Below are positions 46,201 through 53,775 of a DNA stretch of 64,000 nt, piece by piece (position 1 is the first letter of the stretch; each line of letters starts with the position of its first letter). The notes beneath the pieces were generated by a model that saw only the letters and a program-made list of their open reading frames with translations, was not told the origin of the DNA and did not search any database. Origin of the DNA: an uncultured Sulfitobacter sp. Its GTDB lineage: Bacteria; Pseudomonadota; Alphaproteobacteria; Rhodobacterales; Rhodobacteraceae. The stretch lies in NCBI GenBank assembly GCA_947502265.1, contig CANMZB010000005.1:1-64000 (forward strand), given 5' to 3'. The position numbers and the translations under genes are program-made.

Positions 46201-47871
46201 GTCGGTTGTCTCGTCGACAACCCGCAGCGGGCCACTGCCGGACAGATCGAGCGTATCATTGTCATCCCCGTCGGTGCCACCGTCAACGTAATCGCCTACG
46301 GTGCCGCCGATGATGGTATCGGCATCTGCACCGCCAAAGATTGTGTCTGCATCGTCGCCACCGGTGAGAACGTCATTGCCCGCCCCGCCATAAAGCACGT
46401 CGCTACCGGTTCCACCGGAAAGCGTATCGTCTCCGGCCTCCCCGTAGATGGTATCGTTCCCTGCGCCGCCCGACAGATCGTCGTTGCCGCCTGCTGCGCC
46501 AAAATCGCCCCCTGCGGTAAAGAACACATCGGAGATGTTGATATTGGTATTACCGGCACCGTCTTGCGCATGTTCGATAACGATGCGTGATACAGGCCCC
46601 GCAATGCCGACGTTGAGGGCATAAAACGGATTGGGAGCATCGGCGTAGCCGCCGTCGCTGTTGGCAGTGTCGGTGCCGGGCACGGCATCGGTATCCGTAA
46701 GCGTGAGCCCGCCACCACCGGTCAGGGATACTTCGATCGGGTTACCCGCTGCATCAAATGCCAACACACGTACATTGCTGTCGCCATCCACATCGCTGAT
46801 GTTGAAATCGACCGTGCCCACCGGCGCGTCGAATGCCAACTCATAGCTGATGTTCTGCCCGTCCAGACGTGTCCCGCTTTCCAGCGAACTGGTGTTGCTG
46901 ACCGTCTCAAGGCCGCCGCCGATCCCGTCGATCCGGGTTTCTTCGGTGGCATAGCTTGTCGAGGTTTTCGGCGTCGCGCCAAAAGTTTTGAACGTTACAT
47001 TGGTGGTGCCGGTGTCCTGGGTAAAGCCGGTGACGCTTTCGCCGTCAGTATAGCCCTGTTCGCTCCAGTTGAGGCTTTCGCGCACGGCACCGTCCGGCCC
47101 GTTACCATCGGCCAATGTGCGGTCGCCGTAGATCAGATCATCGCCGTTACCGCCAAACACCACGTCGTCGCCCGCGCCTGCATAAACGTCATCATCACCT
47201 TCCAGCGCGTAAACGGTATCGTTACCTCCCTGCGCATCGACGATATCGTCGTCCGCCCCTTCGCCTGCAATAATGGCATCGCCCGCATCAATCATGTCGC
47301 CTTCGGGGTCACCGGTGTAGGCCAGATCAATCAGATCGTCGTCATCGCTGCCCGACACGATGCCGTCAGCAACCGGCGACTGCATCCCGTCATCAATGAA
47401 AACCAGATTATCAAGCGCGCAGGATTCAGTTGTGACCACTTCCATACGGTCCACACCTTCGACGAACAATTGGACCACGCTTTGGCCGTTATTGCCGTTG
47501 GGCGTCACAAACTGCTCGCTGATGACAGAGCCATCGGCGGCGTAGAAGAAAAGGCGCGCAGGCTCTTCCAGATCGAGGAAGGTCAGGGATTTGACGGTGA
47601 CGAGACCGTTGAAATCAAACTTGAATGTGCCGCCGGTCGCGTTGTCGTCAGGATCGCTTGCATCCCCGTCTTCCGAGATGATCAGCACGTTGTCCAGATT
47701 GGAAGTCGCCAGATCGTCGCCGCCCCCGGTGGGATTGTTGCTGTCAAAGATCATGGCCTTGTTGACGCCCGGCGCATTGGCCAGCGCAGAAATAGTGACA
47801 CCCTCGGCCTGATATTGATTTGTGACAGTTTCACCTGCCGTGAGATTGTTGAAGTCGATTGTTCTGATCAT
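43252..47871 (-). CDS. RTX / cadherin-like / Hint-domain secreted protein (1539 aa)
   Basis: There is no N-terminal signal peptide. It starts MIRTIDFNNLTAGETVTNQY in a jelly-roll-like domain (about 1-150). RTX Ca2+-binding nonapeptides (GGxGxDxxx) occur at about 170-250, 455-525 and 1170-1270. A lectin-like region covers about 255-455. Six tandem ~91-residue cadherin/Ig-like repeats (each with VL.ND.D..GDPL and DGT..FTP) occupy about 595-1145. A C-terminal Hint domain begins at Cys1346 (CFTPGTRIAT, later SPNHRVLVANDKTAL). The layout fits type I secretion and adhesin or surface-protein roles. Hint may self-process, but no clear C-terminal Asn nucleophile is seen. The start at ATG 47871 is preferred to 47898. 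Confidence 0.88.
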   Translation of the reverse strand: MIRTIDFNNLTAGETVTNQYQAEGVTISALANAPGVNKAMIFDSNNPTGGGDDLATSNLDNVLIISEDGDASDPDDNATGGTFKFDFNGLVTVKSLTFLDLEEPARLFFYAADGSVISEQFVTPNGNNGQSVVQLFVEGVDRMEVVTTESCALDNLVFIDDGMQSPVADGIVSGSDDDDLIDLAYTGDPEGDMIDAGDAIIAGEGADDDIVDAQGGNDTVYALEGDDDVYAGAGDDVVFGGNGDDLIYGDRTLADGNGPDGAVRESLNWSEQGYTDGESVTGFTQDTGTTNVTFKTFGATPKTSTSYATEETRIDGIGGGLETVSNTSSLESGTRLDGQNISYELAFDAPVGTVDFNISDVDGDSNVRVLAFDAAGNPIEVSLTGGGGLTLTDTDAVPGTDTANSDGGYADAPNPFYALNVGIAGPVSRIVIEHAQDGAGNTNINISDVFFTAGGDFGAAGGNDDLSGGAGNDTIYGEAGDDTLSGGTGSDVLYGGAGNDVLTGGDDADTIFGGADADTIIGGTVGDYVDGGTDGDDNDTLDLSGSGPLRVVDETTDADGDSTSGTIEFLDTTGAVTGTMTFKEIENLILPASNTAPVASDDTTTTVEDNAVTIPVLVNDTDADGDPLSITEASSPNGRVDINADGTLTFTPSPDYTGEAVVNYTITDGQGGFDDAVVNVTITPDAPGNYAPVATDDVAETDEETTVNIAVLENDSDPESDPLTITEALSHDGTVVINADGTLDFTPNTDFFGEAVIDYTITDGNGGFDDSRVFVTVNNVNDAPVATDDLAATDPGTPVTIPVLANDTDVDGDTLTVTDATSADGTVVVNADGTVTFTPAAGFTGDAVIDYTIDDGNGASDTAQVSVSVGETSTAPVAEDDTAVTDEDTTVVIPVLANDSDAEGDPLTVTEASSPDGTVEINPDGTLSFTPDRDFNGTTTISYTINDGNGGEDTATVDVTVNPVNDGPVAEDDTATTDAGTPVTVPVLDNDSDVEGDPLTVITASSPHGDVEINPDGTLTFTPADGFTGEAAVNYTISDGALTDPAVLFVTVEPATIENNPPVTEDDTAITNQDAPVVIDVLANDSDPDGDPLEVQSATSPNGDVTINDDGTITFNPTPGFSGPADITYVASDGLGGETPGTVNVMVRDGIVSGTDGDDLIDVDYTGDPEGDRVDNEDAFLPGQGPNDDIIEAGDGDDTVRAGEGDDSVSGGDGNDDIDGGVGDDFLDGGAGDDTLIGGQGDDNLLGGAGNDLFDGGAGNDTMTGGADRDTFINVNAGDVVDGSESGDDFDLLDLTGSKPEGGRLEILPDPEAPDNPENGIVQYFNEDGTDAGQLIFSNIETVIPCFTPGTRIATAKGERKVEELQVGDRIITRDNGMQEIRWVGARKMSGEELAAKEHLRPVLIREGALGNGLPERDMMVSPNHRVLVANDKTALYFEEREVLVAAKHLTDVEGIDVVDVSGTTYIHIMFDQHEVILSDGTWSESFQPGDMSLAGVGDAQRDEILELFPELATRVGIEAYAAARRSLKKHEARLITKT
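44420..46090 (-). repeat. Six tandem ~273-bp repeats encoding cadherin-like domains
   Basis: Six consecutive coding repeats of about 91 codons, each opening with a variant of APVA.DD.A.T and containing ND(T/S)D..GDPL, NPDGTL.FTP and VNYTI.DG. DNA identity between units is appreciable, so copy number may vary by recombination. They form the stalk of the 1539-aa protein. Confidence 0.8.
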
Positions 47872-48760
47872 GCCTAAGGCTCCTATGCAGCGTTGCACGC
47901 GGCGCGCGACGCGGCCGGACGGGAAAATATATAAACTGAGAAAGCTTGAACGGCTTGCACTATGGGTGGCGATGTCTCTTGGACATCGAGCAGGGTTTTA
48001 TAGTTTAGAACTGATACCATTGCGGCCATCTCCGTACAAATTCGTTCACCCCGCGAAGCGACAACCCGTCAGGTCTGTAGCGACGCGCACACAACACAGC
48101 GAAAACCGGAGAGAGACAGGCCACAAAAAGCCTGCCCGCGAAGCGCATATCTTGCGCCACGCAGTATTTATGTATCGGTCGCAAACCTGCGGTCCGTACA
48201 CCTCTCCCGCATCCGCTGATGCAGTCAATGTGCGGCCGCCCCCGTGACCTGAAAATCGTCGCCCCCCAGTTGGGCAAGGCCATAGATACCCAAGAAGCAG
48301 CTACGAACAAAGAGAAAAATGATTGAAAAGTGTCTTGGACCGAGTTATCGGTTGCAAAGAATATCAGGCACTCTACCGTAACGCGAACCATACGCGCAGG
48401 TATTGTTTCCAGTATCGAAATACACGAATTCGCTGCGTTGCCATAAAACAAGCCTGTTTGGCACCATGCCCACATCAACTCACGCCTTCAAACACCACCG
48501 ATTGTTTCGCGCAAAGAGACAATGCACTAGAATTCGGCGCACCCGTGCTTTCTTTGCTCAGGAGATAACGCGCCCGTGTCCGGATGTGTGTGCAGAAACA
48601 ATCCGCTGTATTTGATCGAAATGGTGCGAGAATTGGACTGAATGCGCCATACATTTGTCGAATCGTTACGGCGCAAGCCCCAAACCAAACGCGCAAAACT
48701 GTGGAAATTGACGATTTCAGTCGAAATCCGGACCATGCAACCCTTTGCCGATCCCCTGTG
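47872..48760. other. 889-bp leader of the RTX-Hint gene, no gene seen
   Basis: Between the RTX-Hint start and the lacI 3' end. I found no ORF with family motifs or SD on either strand; the longest (48005-48478 minus) has no recognisable features. It should contain the promoter of the RTX-Hint gene. No clear operator or tRNA is visible. Confidence 0.5.
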
Positions 48761-49831
48761 TCAGGCCGTTCCCCCTGCAATCAACGTGAACCCCAGATCT
48801 GCGAGGGTTTCGGTATGCCTCCCGGAAAGCCGGTCAAGGATACAGTCGGCGGCTGTTTTGCCGATCGCGGTGCGGTGCGATGCGATCGTCGCCAGAGGCA
48901 CCGGCAGGCTTTGCCCGATTTCAAGGCCGTTGAACCCCGCAATCGCCAGCGAATCCGGCACAGCAATACCTTGGCTCATACAATGGAACACACCGCCCAC
49001 GGCCATGTCATCATTCGAGAAATAGACGACATCAGGCCACTCCGAAGCCTCGCTCAAAAGCTGTGCGAGCCCCTGTCGGCCCAAGGCCACCGACGATTGC
49101 GCGGGCAAAGTCAGGCTGGCACAAAGCGCCAGCCCCGCCTTGCCAAGGGTGGCGCAAAACCCGTCCCGGCGCGCCGCAGCGCGCCTGTCACGCACGATGT
49201 CATGCCCCAGATAGGCCATCCGCCGGTATCCGCGCGCGATCAGATGATGCGCCATCCTGCTGCCCGCACCGCGTTGCGACATGCCCACCCCCATATCAAT
49301 CGGGGTCGTGTCGGTATCCATGATCTCGACCAACGGCAGGCCGGCACCTTCCAAAAGCGCATGACTGGCCTTGGTCAGGTCACTGGGCGCGATCACGAGG
49401 CCCGCGGGACGCCATGTCAGCAGGTTGCGGATCAGTTGCTCCTCTTGCTGCGGATCATAGTTGGACACGCCCAGAACCGGATGAAAACCGGCCTGCTCCA
49501 GCCGGACCTCCAGCCCGTTGAGAACATCTGCGAAAACACTGTTCGACAGAGACGGCAGGATTACCGCCACCTGATTTGACGCCCCTCCCGCCAAGGCCCC
49601 GGCAAGTCGATTACGAAGATAGCCAAGCGATGTCGCGGCTTTTTCGACCTTGAGAAGGGTCTTCCCCGAGACCGAAGCGCTGCCTCGCAAGGCCCGCGAT
49701 ACCGTGATTTCACTGACTCCGGCCAGTTTGGCAACCTCGGATAGCGTCGGTTTTTTATCTCTTTGCACGCTGCGGCTTCCTTCTGCCTTGCGGCGTTCTT
49801 TTGTTGCGCGGAGCCTCTTTGATCTTGCCAA
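48761..49831 (-). CDS. LacI-family transcriptional regulator of the acid-sugar cluster
   Basis: A 356-aa repressor. An N-terminal basic extension (residues 1 to about 27) precedes the LacI helix-turn-helix (PTLSEVAKLAGVSEITVSRALRG), then the hinge SLGYLRNRLAGALAGGASNQ, then a periplasmic-binding-protein-like effector domain (VAVILPSLSNSVFADVL, YRRMAYLGHDI, PDVVYFSNDDMAVGGVF, IAGFNGLEIGQ). It is divergent from denD with a strong central-CpG palindrome between them, so it probably represses the pathway and responds to a tetronate or intermediate (inference). Confidence 0.92.
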   Translation of the reverse strand: MARSKRLRATKERRKAEGSRSVQRDKKPTLSEVAKLAGVSEITVSRALRGSASVSGKTLLKVEKAATSLGYLRNRLAGALAGGASNQVAVILPSLSNSVFADVLNGLEVRLEQAGFHPVLGVSNYDPQQEEQLIRNLLTWRPAGLVIAPSDLTKASHALLEGAGLPLVEIMDTDTTPIDMGVGMSQRGAGSRMAHHLIARGYRRMAYLGHDIVRDRRAAARRDGFCATLGKAGLALCASLTLPAQSSVALGRQGLAQLLSEASEWPDVVYFSNDDMAVGGVFHCMSQGIAVPDSLAIAGFNGLEIGQSLPVPLATIASHRTAIGKTAADCILDRLSGRHTETLADLGFTLIAGGTA

Positions 49832-49873
49832 CTCTGTCCGGACCGCAGTGCCAAAGACGATTCCCGTTTATCA

Positions 49874-49907
49874 TGACAGCAATTGACAGCGCTGTCATTC
49901 AATGTCA
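49874..49907. promoter_or_regulatory. LacI-type operator, nested palindrome upstream of denD
   Basis: TGACAGC-GCTGTCA (49884-49897) is a perfect 14-bp palindrome with a central CpG, typical of LacI-family operators. Additional half-sites TGACA (49874-49878) and TGTCA (49903-49907) are placed symmetrically about the same centre, each 10 bp from the inner half-site. The whole lies in the lacI/denD gap, 26 bp upstream of denD. Confidence 0.8.
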
Positions 49908-49932
49908 GCGTTTTCAATAAAGGAGTTCGACA

Positions 49933-50916
49933 TTGCGAATTCTCGTCACAGGAGCGGCCGGTTTTATCGGCCAGATGGTTGTCGACGCGCTTGCGACACG
50001 CGATGCGATTCTGCTGGACGGAGCCGAGCGACGGATCGCGGCCATCCTCGCCACTGACATTGCCGAGGCACCGCTGGCCGATCTGGCGGCGCGTCACCGG
50101 CGCGTTCATGCGCTGTCCGGCGCGCTGTCCTCGGCGCCGGTCCTTGAACGGATTGTCGACGACGCACCTGATCTTGTGATCCATCTGGCGGCGGTCGTAT
50201 CCGGCCAGGCCGAGGCGGATTATGATCTGGGCATGGCCGTCAACCTCCAGTCCACCATCGACCTGATTGACGCCTGCCGCAGGATGCCCGCACCGCCGGT
50301 CTTTCTTTTCTCGTCCTCGGTTGCCGTTTTTTCCTGCGACGCCAACGACACTATATCCGAAGACAGGCTGCCGGTCCCGCGCTCGTCCTATGGCACGCAG
50401 AAACTGATGGGCGAAATGCTGGTGCGCGACGCAACGCGCAAAGGCTTTGTCCGGGGCCGCAGCCTGCGCTTTCCGACCATCTCGGTCCGTCCCGGCGCGC
50501 CCAACAAAGCGGCCAGCAGCTTTGCCAGCGGCATCATCCGCGAACCGCTCGCCGGACAGGACGCGACCTTGCCCGTTGGCCGTGACCTCCGTCTGCATCT
50601 TGCCTCGCCGGACCGCGCGCTGACCTATACGCTTCACGCGGCAGGTCTGAGCCAAGCAACCATCGGTGCAGAAACCACCCTGACATTACCGGGCGTGAGC
50701 GTAAGCGTCGGCGCGATGATCGACACCCTTTCGCAGATTGCCGGACCCGATGTAGCCGCACGTGTCAAATTCACGCATGATCCCGCCATCGAGGCGATTG
50801 TGGCCGGATGGCCGGGGCAGATCCTGACCCCGCGCGCAGAGACCTTGGGATTTCAACCGGATACTGATTTTGCCGGTCTGGTGGTGGCCCACATGGACCG
50901 GATCGCGGCGGACTAA
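49933..50916 (+). CDS. denD: D-erythronate dehydrogenase-like SDR (DenD)
   Basis: A 327-aa extended short-chain dehydrogenase/epimerase-fold enzyme. It has the Rossmann motif VTGAAGFIGQ at the N-terminus, VIHLAAVVSGQAEADYDLG, and the catalytic-type YxxxK in SSYGTQKLMGEM. The family has been assigned as D-erythronate dehydrogenase (to 2-oxo-tetronate) where linked to otnK/otnC/otnI, as here. The start is TTG at 49933, preceded by AAAGGAG (49919-49925) at 7 nt, with no better ATG. First gene after the operator. Confidence 0.88.
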   Translation: MRILVTGAAGFIGQMVVDALATRDAILLDGAERRIAAILATDIAEAPLADLAARHRRVHALSGALSSAPVLERIVDDAPDLVIHLAAVVSGQAEADYDLGMAVNLQSTIDLIDACRRMPAPPVFLFSSSVAVFSCDANDTISEDRLPVPRSSYGTQKLMGEMLVRDATRKGFVRGRSLRFPTISVRPGAPNKAASSFASGIIREPLAGQDATLPVGRDLRLHLASPDRALTYTLHAAGLSQATIGAETTLTLPGVSVSVGAMIDTLSQIAGPDVAARVKFTHDPAIEAIVAGWPGQILTPRAETLGFQPDTDFAGLVVAHMDRIAAD

Positions 50917-50951
50917 ACGACCAAAAAACCAAAACTCTCGGGAGGAGAAGC

Positions 50952-51917
50952 ACGAAACATCTTATCACAGGCCTGTTTGCAGCGGCCATTCTGACAACCG
51001 GCGCACAGGCGCAACAAAACATCGTCGTAGGTCACGCGCTATCGCCCAGTTCACATTACGGCGTCGGCGCACAGGCCTTCATCGACACGCTCACCGAGCT
51101 GTCAGGCGGCGCCTTCACCGGCGAACAGGCCCCCGCAGGCCAGTTGGGCGGCGAGCGCGACATGATCGAGGGCCTTCAGATCGGCTCGCTTGATGTGGTC
51201 ATCACCTCGACCGGCCCTCTTGGCAACTTCGTACCCGAGGTTTTCGCGCTTGATCTGCCGTTCCTGTTTCGCGACTACGATCACGCGCGTAACACCCTTG
51301 ACGGCGAGATCGGACAGGAGTTGTTGGCAAAAATCGGCGAGAACGAACTTGTCGGGCTGGCCTGGTCCGAAAACGGTTTTCGTCACGTGACCAACTCGCA
51401 GCGCGCTGTTAACACGCCTGCCGATCTGGACGGTCTCAAGCTGCGCACAATGGAAAACCGCGTCCACATGACAGCCTTCAGCGCAATGGGTGCCTGGCCC
51501 ACGCCGATGGCCTTTCCCGAACTGTTCACCGCGCTTCAGCAAGGTGTAGTCGACGGACAGGAGAACCCGGTAACGGTGATTACCGCCACGAAGTTCTGGG
51601 AAGTGCAGAAATTCGTGTCGCTGACCGGTCATGTCTATTCGCCCGCTGCCATTCTGGCCTCGCCGATCCTGTATGACGAGCTGTCCGACGAACAGAAGGG
51701 CTGGTTCGATGAGGCCGCTACCGCCTCTGCCGCCGCGACCCGCGCCGAGGTGAACCGCCTTGAAGAAGCAGGCGTTGCCCTGCTGCGTGAAAACGGGATG
51801 GAAGTGACGGCCGACATCGACAAGGTCCCTTTCGCAGCCCTCGCCGAGGCGTCGAATTCCGTCTATACGGACGAATATGGCACCGGGATGGTGGATCGCA
51901 TCAAGGCTGTCGAATAA
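50952..51917 (+). CDS. dctP: TRAP transporter substrate-binding protein DctP, ACG in place of start codon
   Basis: A 321-aa periplasmic solute receptor. In frame with the conserved body, the expected start position carries ACG (50952-50954), 4 nt after GGAGGAG. It would encode a signal peptide of about 20 residues (KHLITGLFAAAILTTGAQA) and mature QNIVVGHALSPSSHYG. There is no ATG, GTG or TTG in frame until TTG at 51144 (residue 65), which would remove the signal peptide. Family blocks are present: AGQLGGERDMIEGLQIGSLD, FVPEVFALDLPFLFRD, LDGLKLRTMENRVH and QQGVVDGQENPV. It is probably poorly translated or silent unless ACG is used or this is a sequence error. Confidence 0.8.
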   Translation, partial: TKHLITGLFAAAILTTGAQAQQNIVVGHALSPSSHYGVGAQAFIDTLTELSGGAFTGEQAPAGQLGGERDMIEGLQIGSLDVVITSTGPLGNFVPEVFALDLPFLFRDYDHARNTLDGEIGQELLAKIGENELVGLAWSENGFRHVTNSQRAVNTPADLDGLKLRTMENRVHMTAFSAMGAWPTPMAFPELFTALQQGVVDGQENPVTVITATKFWEVQKFVSLTGHVYSPAAILASPILYDELSDEQKGWFDEAATASAAATRAEVNRLEEAGVALLRENGMEVTADIDKVPFAALAEASNSVYTDEYGTGMVDRIKAVE

Positions 51918-51934
51918 CAGCCCTATTCCAAACA

Positions 51935-51964
51935 AACCGGCGCAGCCCCCTGTGCCGGTTTTTT
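51935..51964 (+). terminator. Intra-operon terminator/attenuator after dctP
   Basis: AACCGGCGCAG and CTGTGCCGGTT form an 11-bp stem (one G-T pair) with a C-rich loop, followed by TTTT. It lies 18 bp after the dctP stop and before dctQ. Such hairpins commonly raise receptor levels over the membrane subunits. Confidence 0.8.
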
Positions 51965-51986
51965 CTTCGGCCAAGCGGAGGCAAAG

Positions 51987-52496
51987 ATGCGCGCATTCCT
52001 GCGATTTGAAGATTTCAGTACAGGGCTGGCGTTGCGGCTTTCAATCAGCTTCCTGGTGATAGCGGCCTCGCTGGCGTTGTTTCAGGTGATCACACGGTTC
52101 GTGTTTTCCAACCCATCAACCTGGTCCGAGGTCATCACGCGCTCCGCGATGATCTGGTCCGTCTTTCTGGGGGTCGCGGTGGCGTTCCGGCATGGGGCCA
52201 TGATCGCGGTCGAGGTGATCCAGCAAAATCTGCCCCCCCGTTTGGGGCTGGCATTATTCCTATTTTCCAATGTCCTATCGGTCGTCTTCTTCAGCATCCT
52301 CTTTTGGCAAGGCTGGGCAATGACCCTTCGGGTGCTCGGACAGAAGCTTTCCGCGCTGGATGTATCTATCGCGTGGGTCTATGCCGCATTGCCGGTCGGG
52401 TCTGTTTTCATCATCATCGCCATTCTGGCCTCGATGATCCGGGGCACGCAAGGCGAATGGACCTCGGGCAAAGCCAAGGCCGGGGTGGCAGAATGA
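51987..52496 (+). CDS. dctQ: TRAP transporter small permease DctQ
   Basis: A 169-aa protein with four predicted membrane segments (SISFLVIAASLALFQVI; AMIWSVFLGVAVAFRHG; LALFLFSNVLSVVFFSILFW; YAALPVGSVFIIIAIL) and the typical GVAVAFRHGAMIAVEV block. It is the 4TM subunit of a tripartite importer. The start ATG 51987 has GCGGAGG upstream. Its stop overlaps the dctM start (ATGA). Confidence 0.93.
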   Translation: MRAFLRFEDFSTGLALRLSISFLVIAASLALFQVITRFVFSNPSTWSEVITRSAMIWSVFLGVAVAFRHGAMIAVEVIQQNLPPRLGLALFLFSNVLSVVFFSILFWQGWAMTLRVLGQKLSALDVSIAWVYAALPVGSVFIIIAILASMIRGTQGEWTSGKAKAGVAE

Positions 52497-53773
52497 ATAC
52501 AGCACTTGGCCTTTCGCTGGGCATCCTTTTTGTTTTGGGCGTTCCGATTGCGGTCGCCATCGGTCTAGCCTCTGTCATCGGCATCGAGGCGCATGGCCGG
52601 TTGCCGCTGCTTCTGGTGGCGCAACGCATGTTTACCGGCATCGACAGCTTCCCATTGATGGCAATCCCGCTTTTCATTCTGGCCGGTAACCTCATGTCGG
52701 CGGGCGGTATCTCGCACCGGCTGGTTGAACTGGCTAAATCAGTCGTCGGCGGTATTCAGGGCGGGCTGGCCTGCTCGTGCGTGTTGACCTGCATGATGTT
52801 CGCCTCGGTGTCCGGCTCCAGTGTGGCCACGACCTTTGCCATTGGCGCGATCCTGATCCCGGCCATGGTCAAACATGGCTATCCCAAACCGATGGCCGCC
52901 TCGATTCAGGCCAGCTCGGCCGAGTTGGGCGTGCTCATTCCGCCGTCCATCCCACTGATCCTGTATGGTGTCTCGACCGACACCTCGATCGGCAAGCTGT
53001 TCATCGCGGGCCTTGGGCCGGGTCTTCTGGTGGCGACCTCGCTCATCGTTCTTGTGCTGGTCCTGTGCCGCCTGCGCGGCATCGGCTTGCAAGACGGAGA
53101 GGACCGGTCCACCATTCCCGGTGCCGCCAAGGCCGCACTTCCCGCATTGCTGGTGCCGTTTGTGATTCTGGGCGGTATCTATTCCGGCGTCTTTACCCCC
53201 ACCGAAGCCAGCGCCGCAGCCGTCGCTGTGGCCTTGCTGATCGGCATGGGCATCTACCGCGAACTGAAATTCAACCATCTCCCCGAGATCTTCAAACAGA
53301 CGATCATTTCGACCTCGGCGATCATGATCATCATCGCGGCCGCCTCGCTGTTTTCGTTCCTGATCACCCGATCGGGCCTGCCCAACGAAATAGCCGCGTG
53401 GTTCAAGGATGTCATTTAAAGCCGCATTGTCTTTCTCATGGCGGTCAACGTGCTTTTGCTGGTTGTTGGCATGTTCATCGAAACCTCGGCGGCGATACTT
53501 GTGCTCGCGCCGATCCTTGCGCCCATCGCTGTCGCTTATGGTGTCGATCCGGTGCATTTCGGACTGATCATTGTTGTCAATCTGGCCCTTGGTATGATCA
53601 CGCCGCCTTTAGGCGTGAACCTTTTTGCGGCCTGTGCCGTAGCACAACTTCCGGTAGAAAAGATCATCCCGCAACTGGTCTGGTTCGTGCTGACCGTCTT
53701 TGGCGCATTGATGATCATCACCTATGTGCCGGCCATCACATTGTGGCCTGTTGAAATCCTTATGGGGAACTGA
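52493..53773 (+). pseudogene. dctM: TRAP transporter large permease DctM, interrupted by in-frame TAA
   Basis: Read through, this is a normal 426-residue DctM with many membrane segments (LGLSLGILFVLGVPIAVAIG; MAIPLFILAGNLMSAGG; SSVATTFAIGAILIPAM; GIYSGVFTPTEASAAAVA; GLIIVVNLALGMITPPLG). Codon 309 is TAA (53417-53419) between KDVI and SRIVFLMAVNV. This is most simply a CAA(Gln)-to-TAA change. The downstream part stays in frame with no other damage. Truncation removes the last two to three membrane segments. It may be a recent nonsense mutation or a sequence error. Confidence 0.85.
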
Positions 53774-53775
53774 AG

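Noticed and set aside
48005-48478. 157-codon minus-strand frame in the RTX-Hint leader
   Set aside because: It has no SD, no motif and skewed Cys/Phe-rich composition. I could not support it as a gene.
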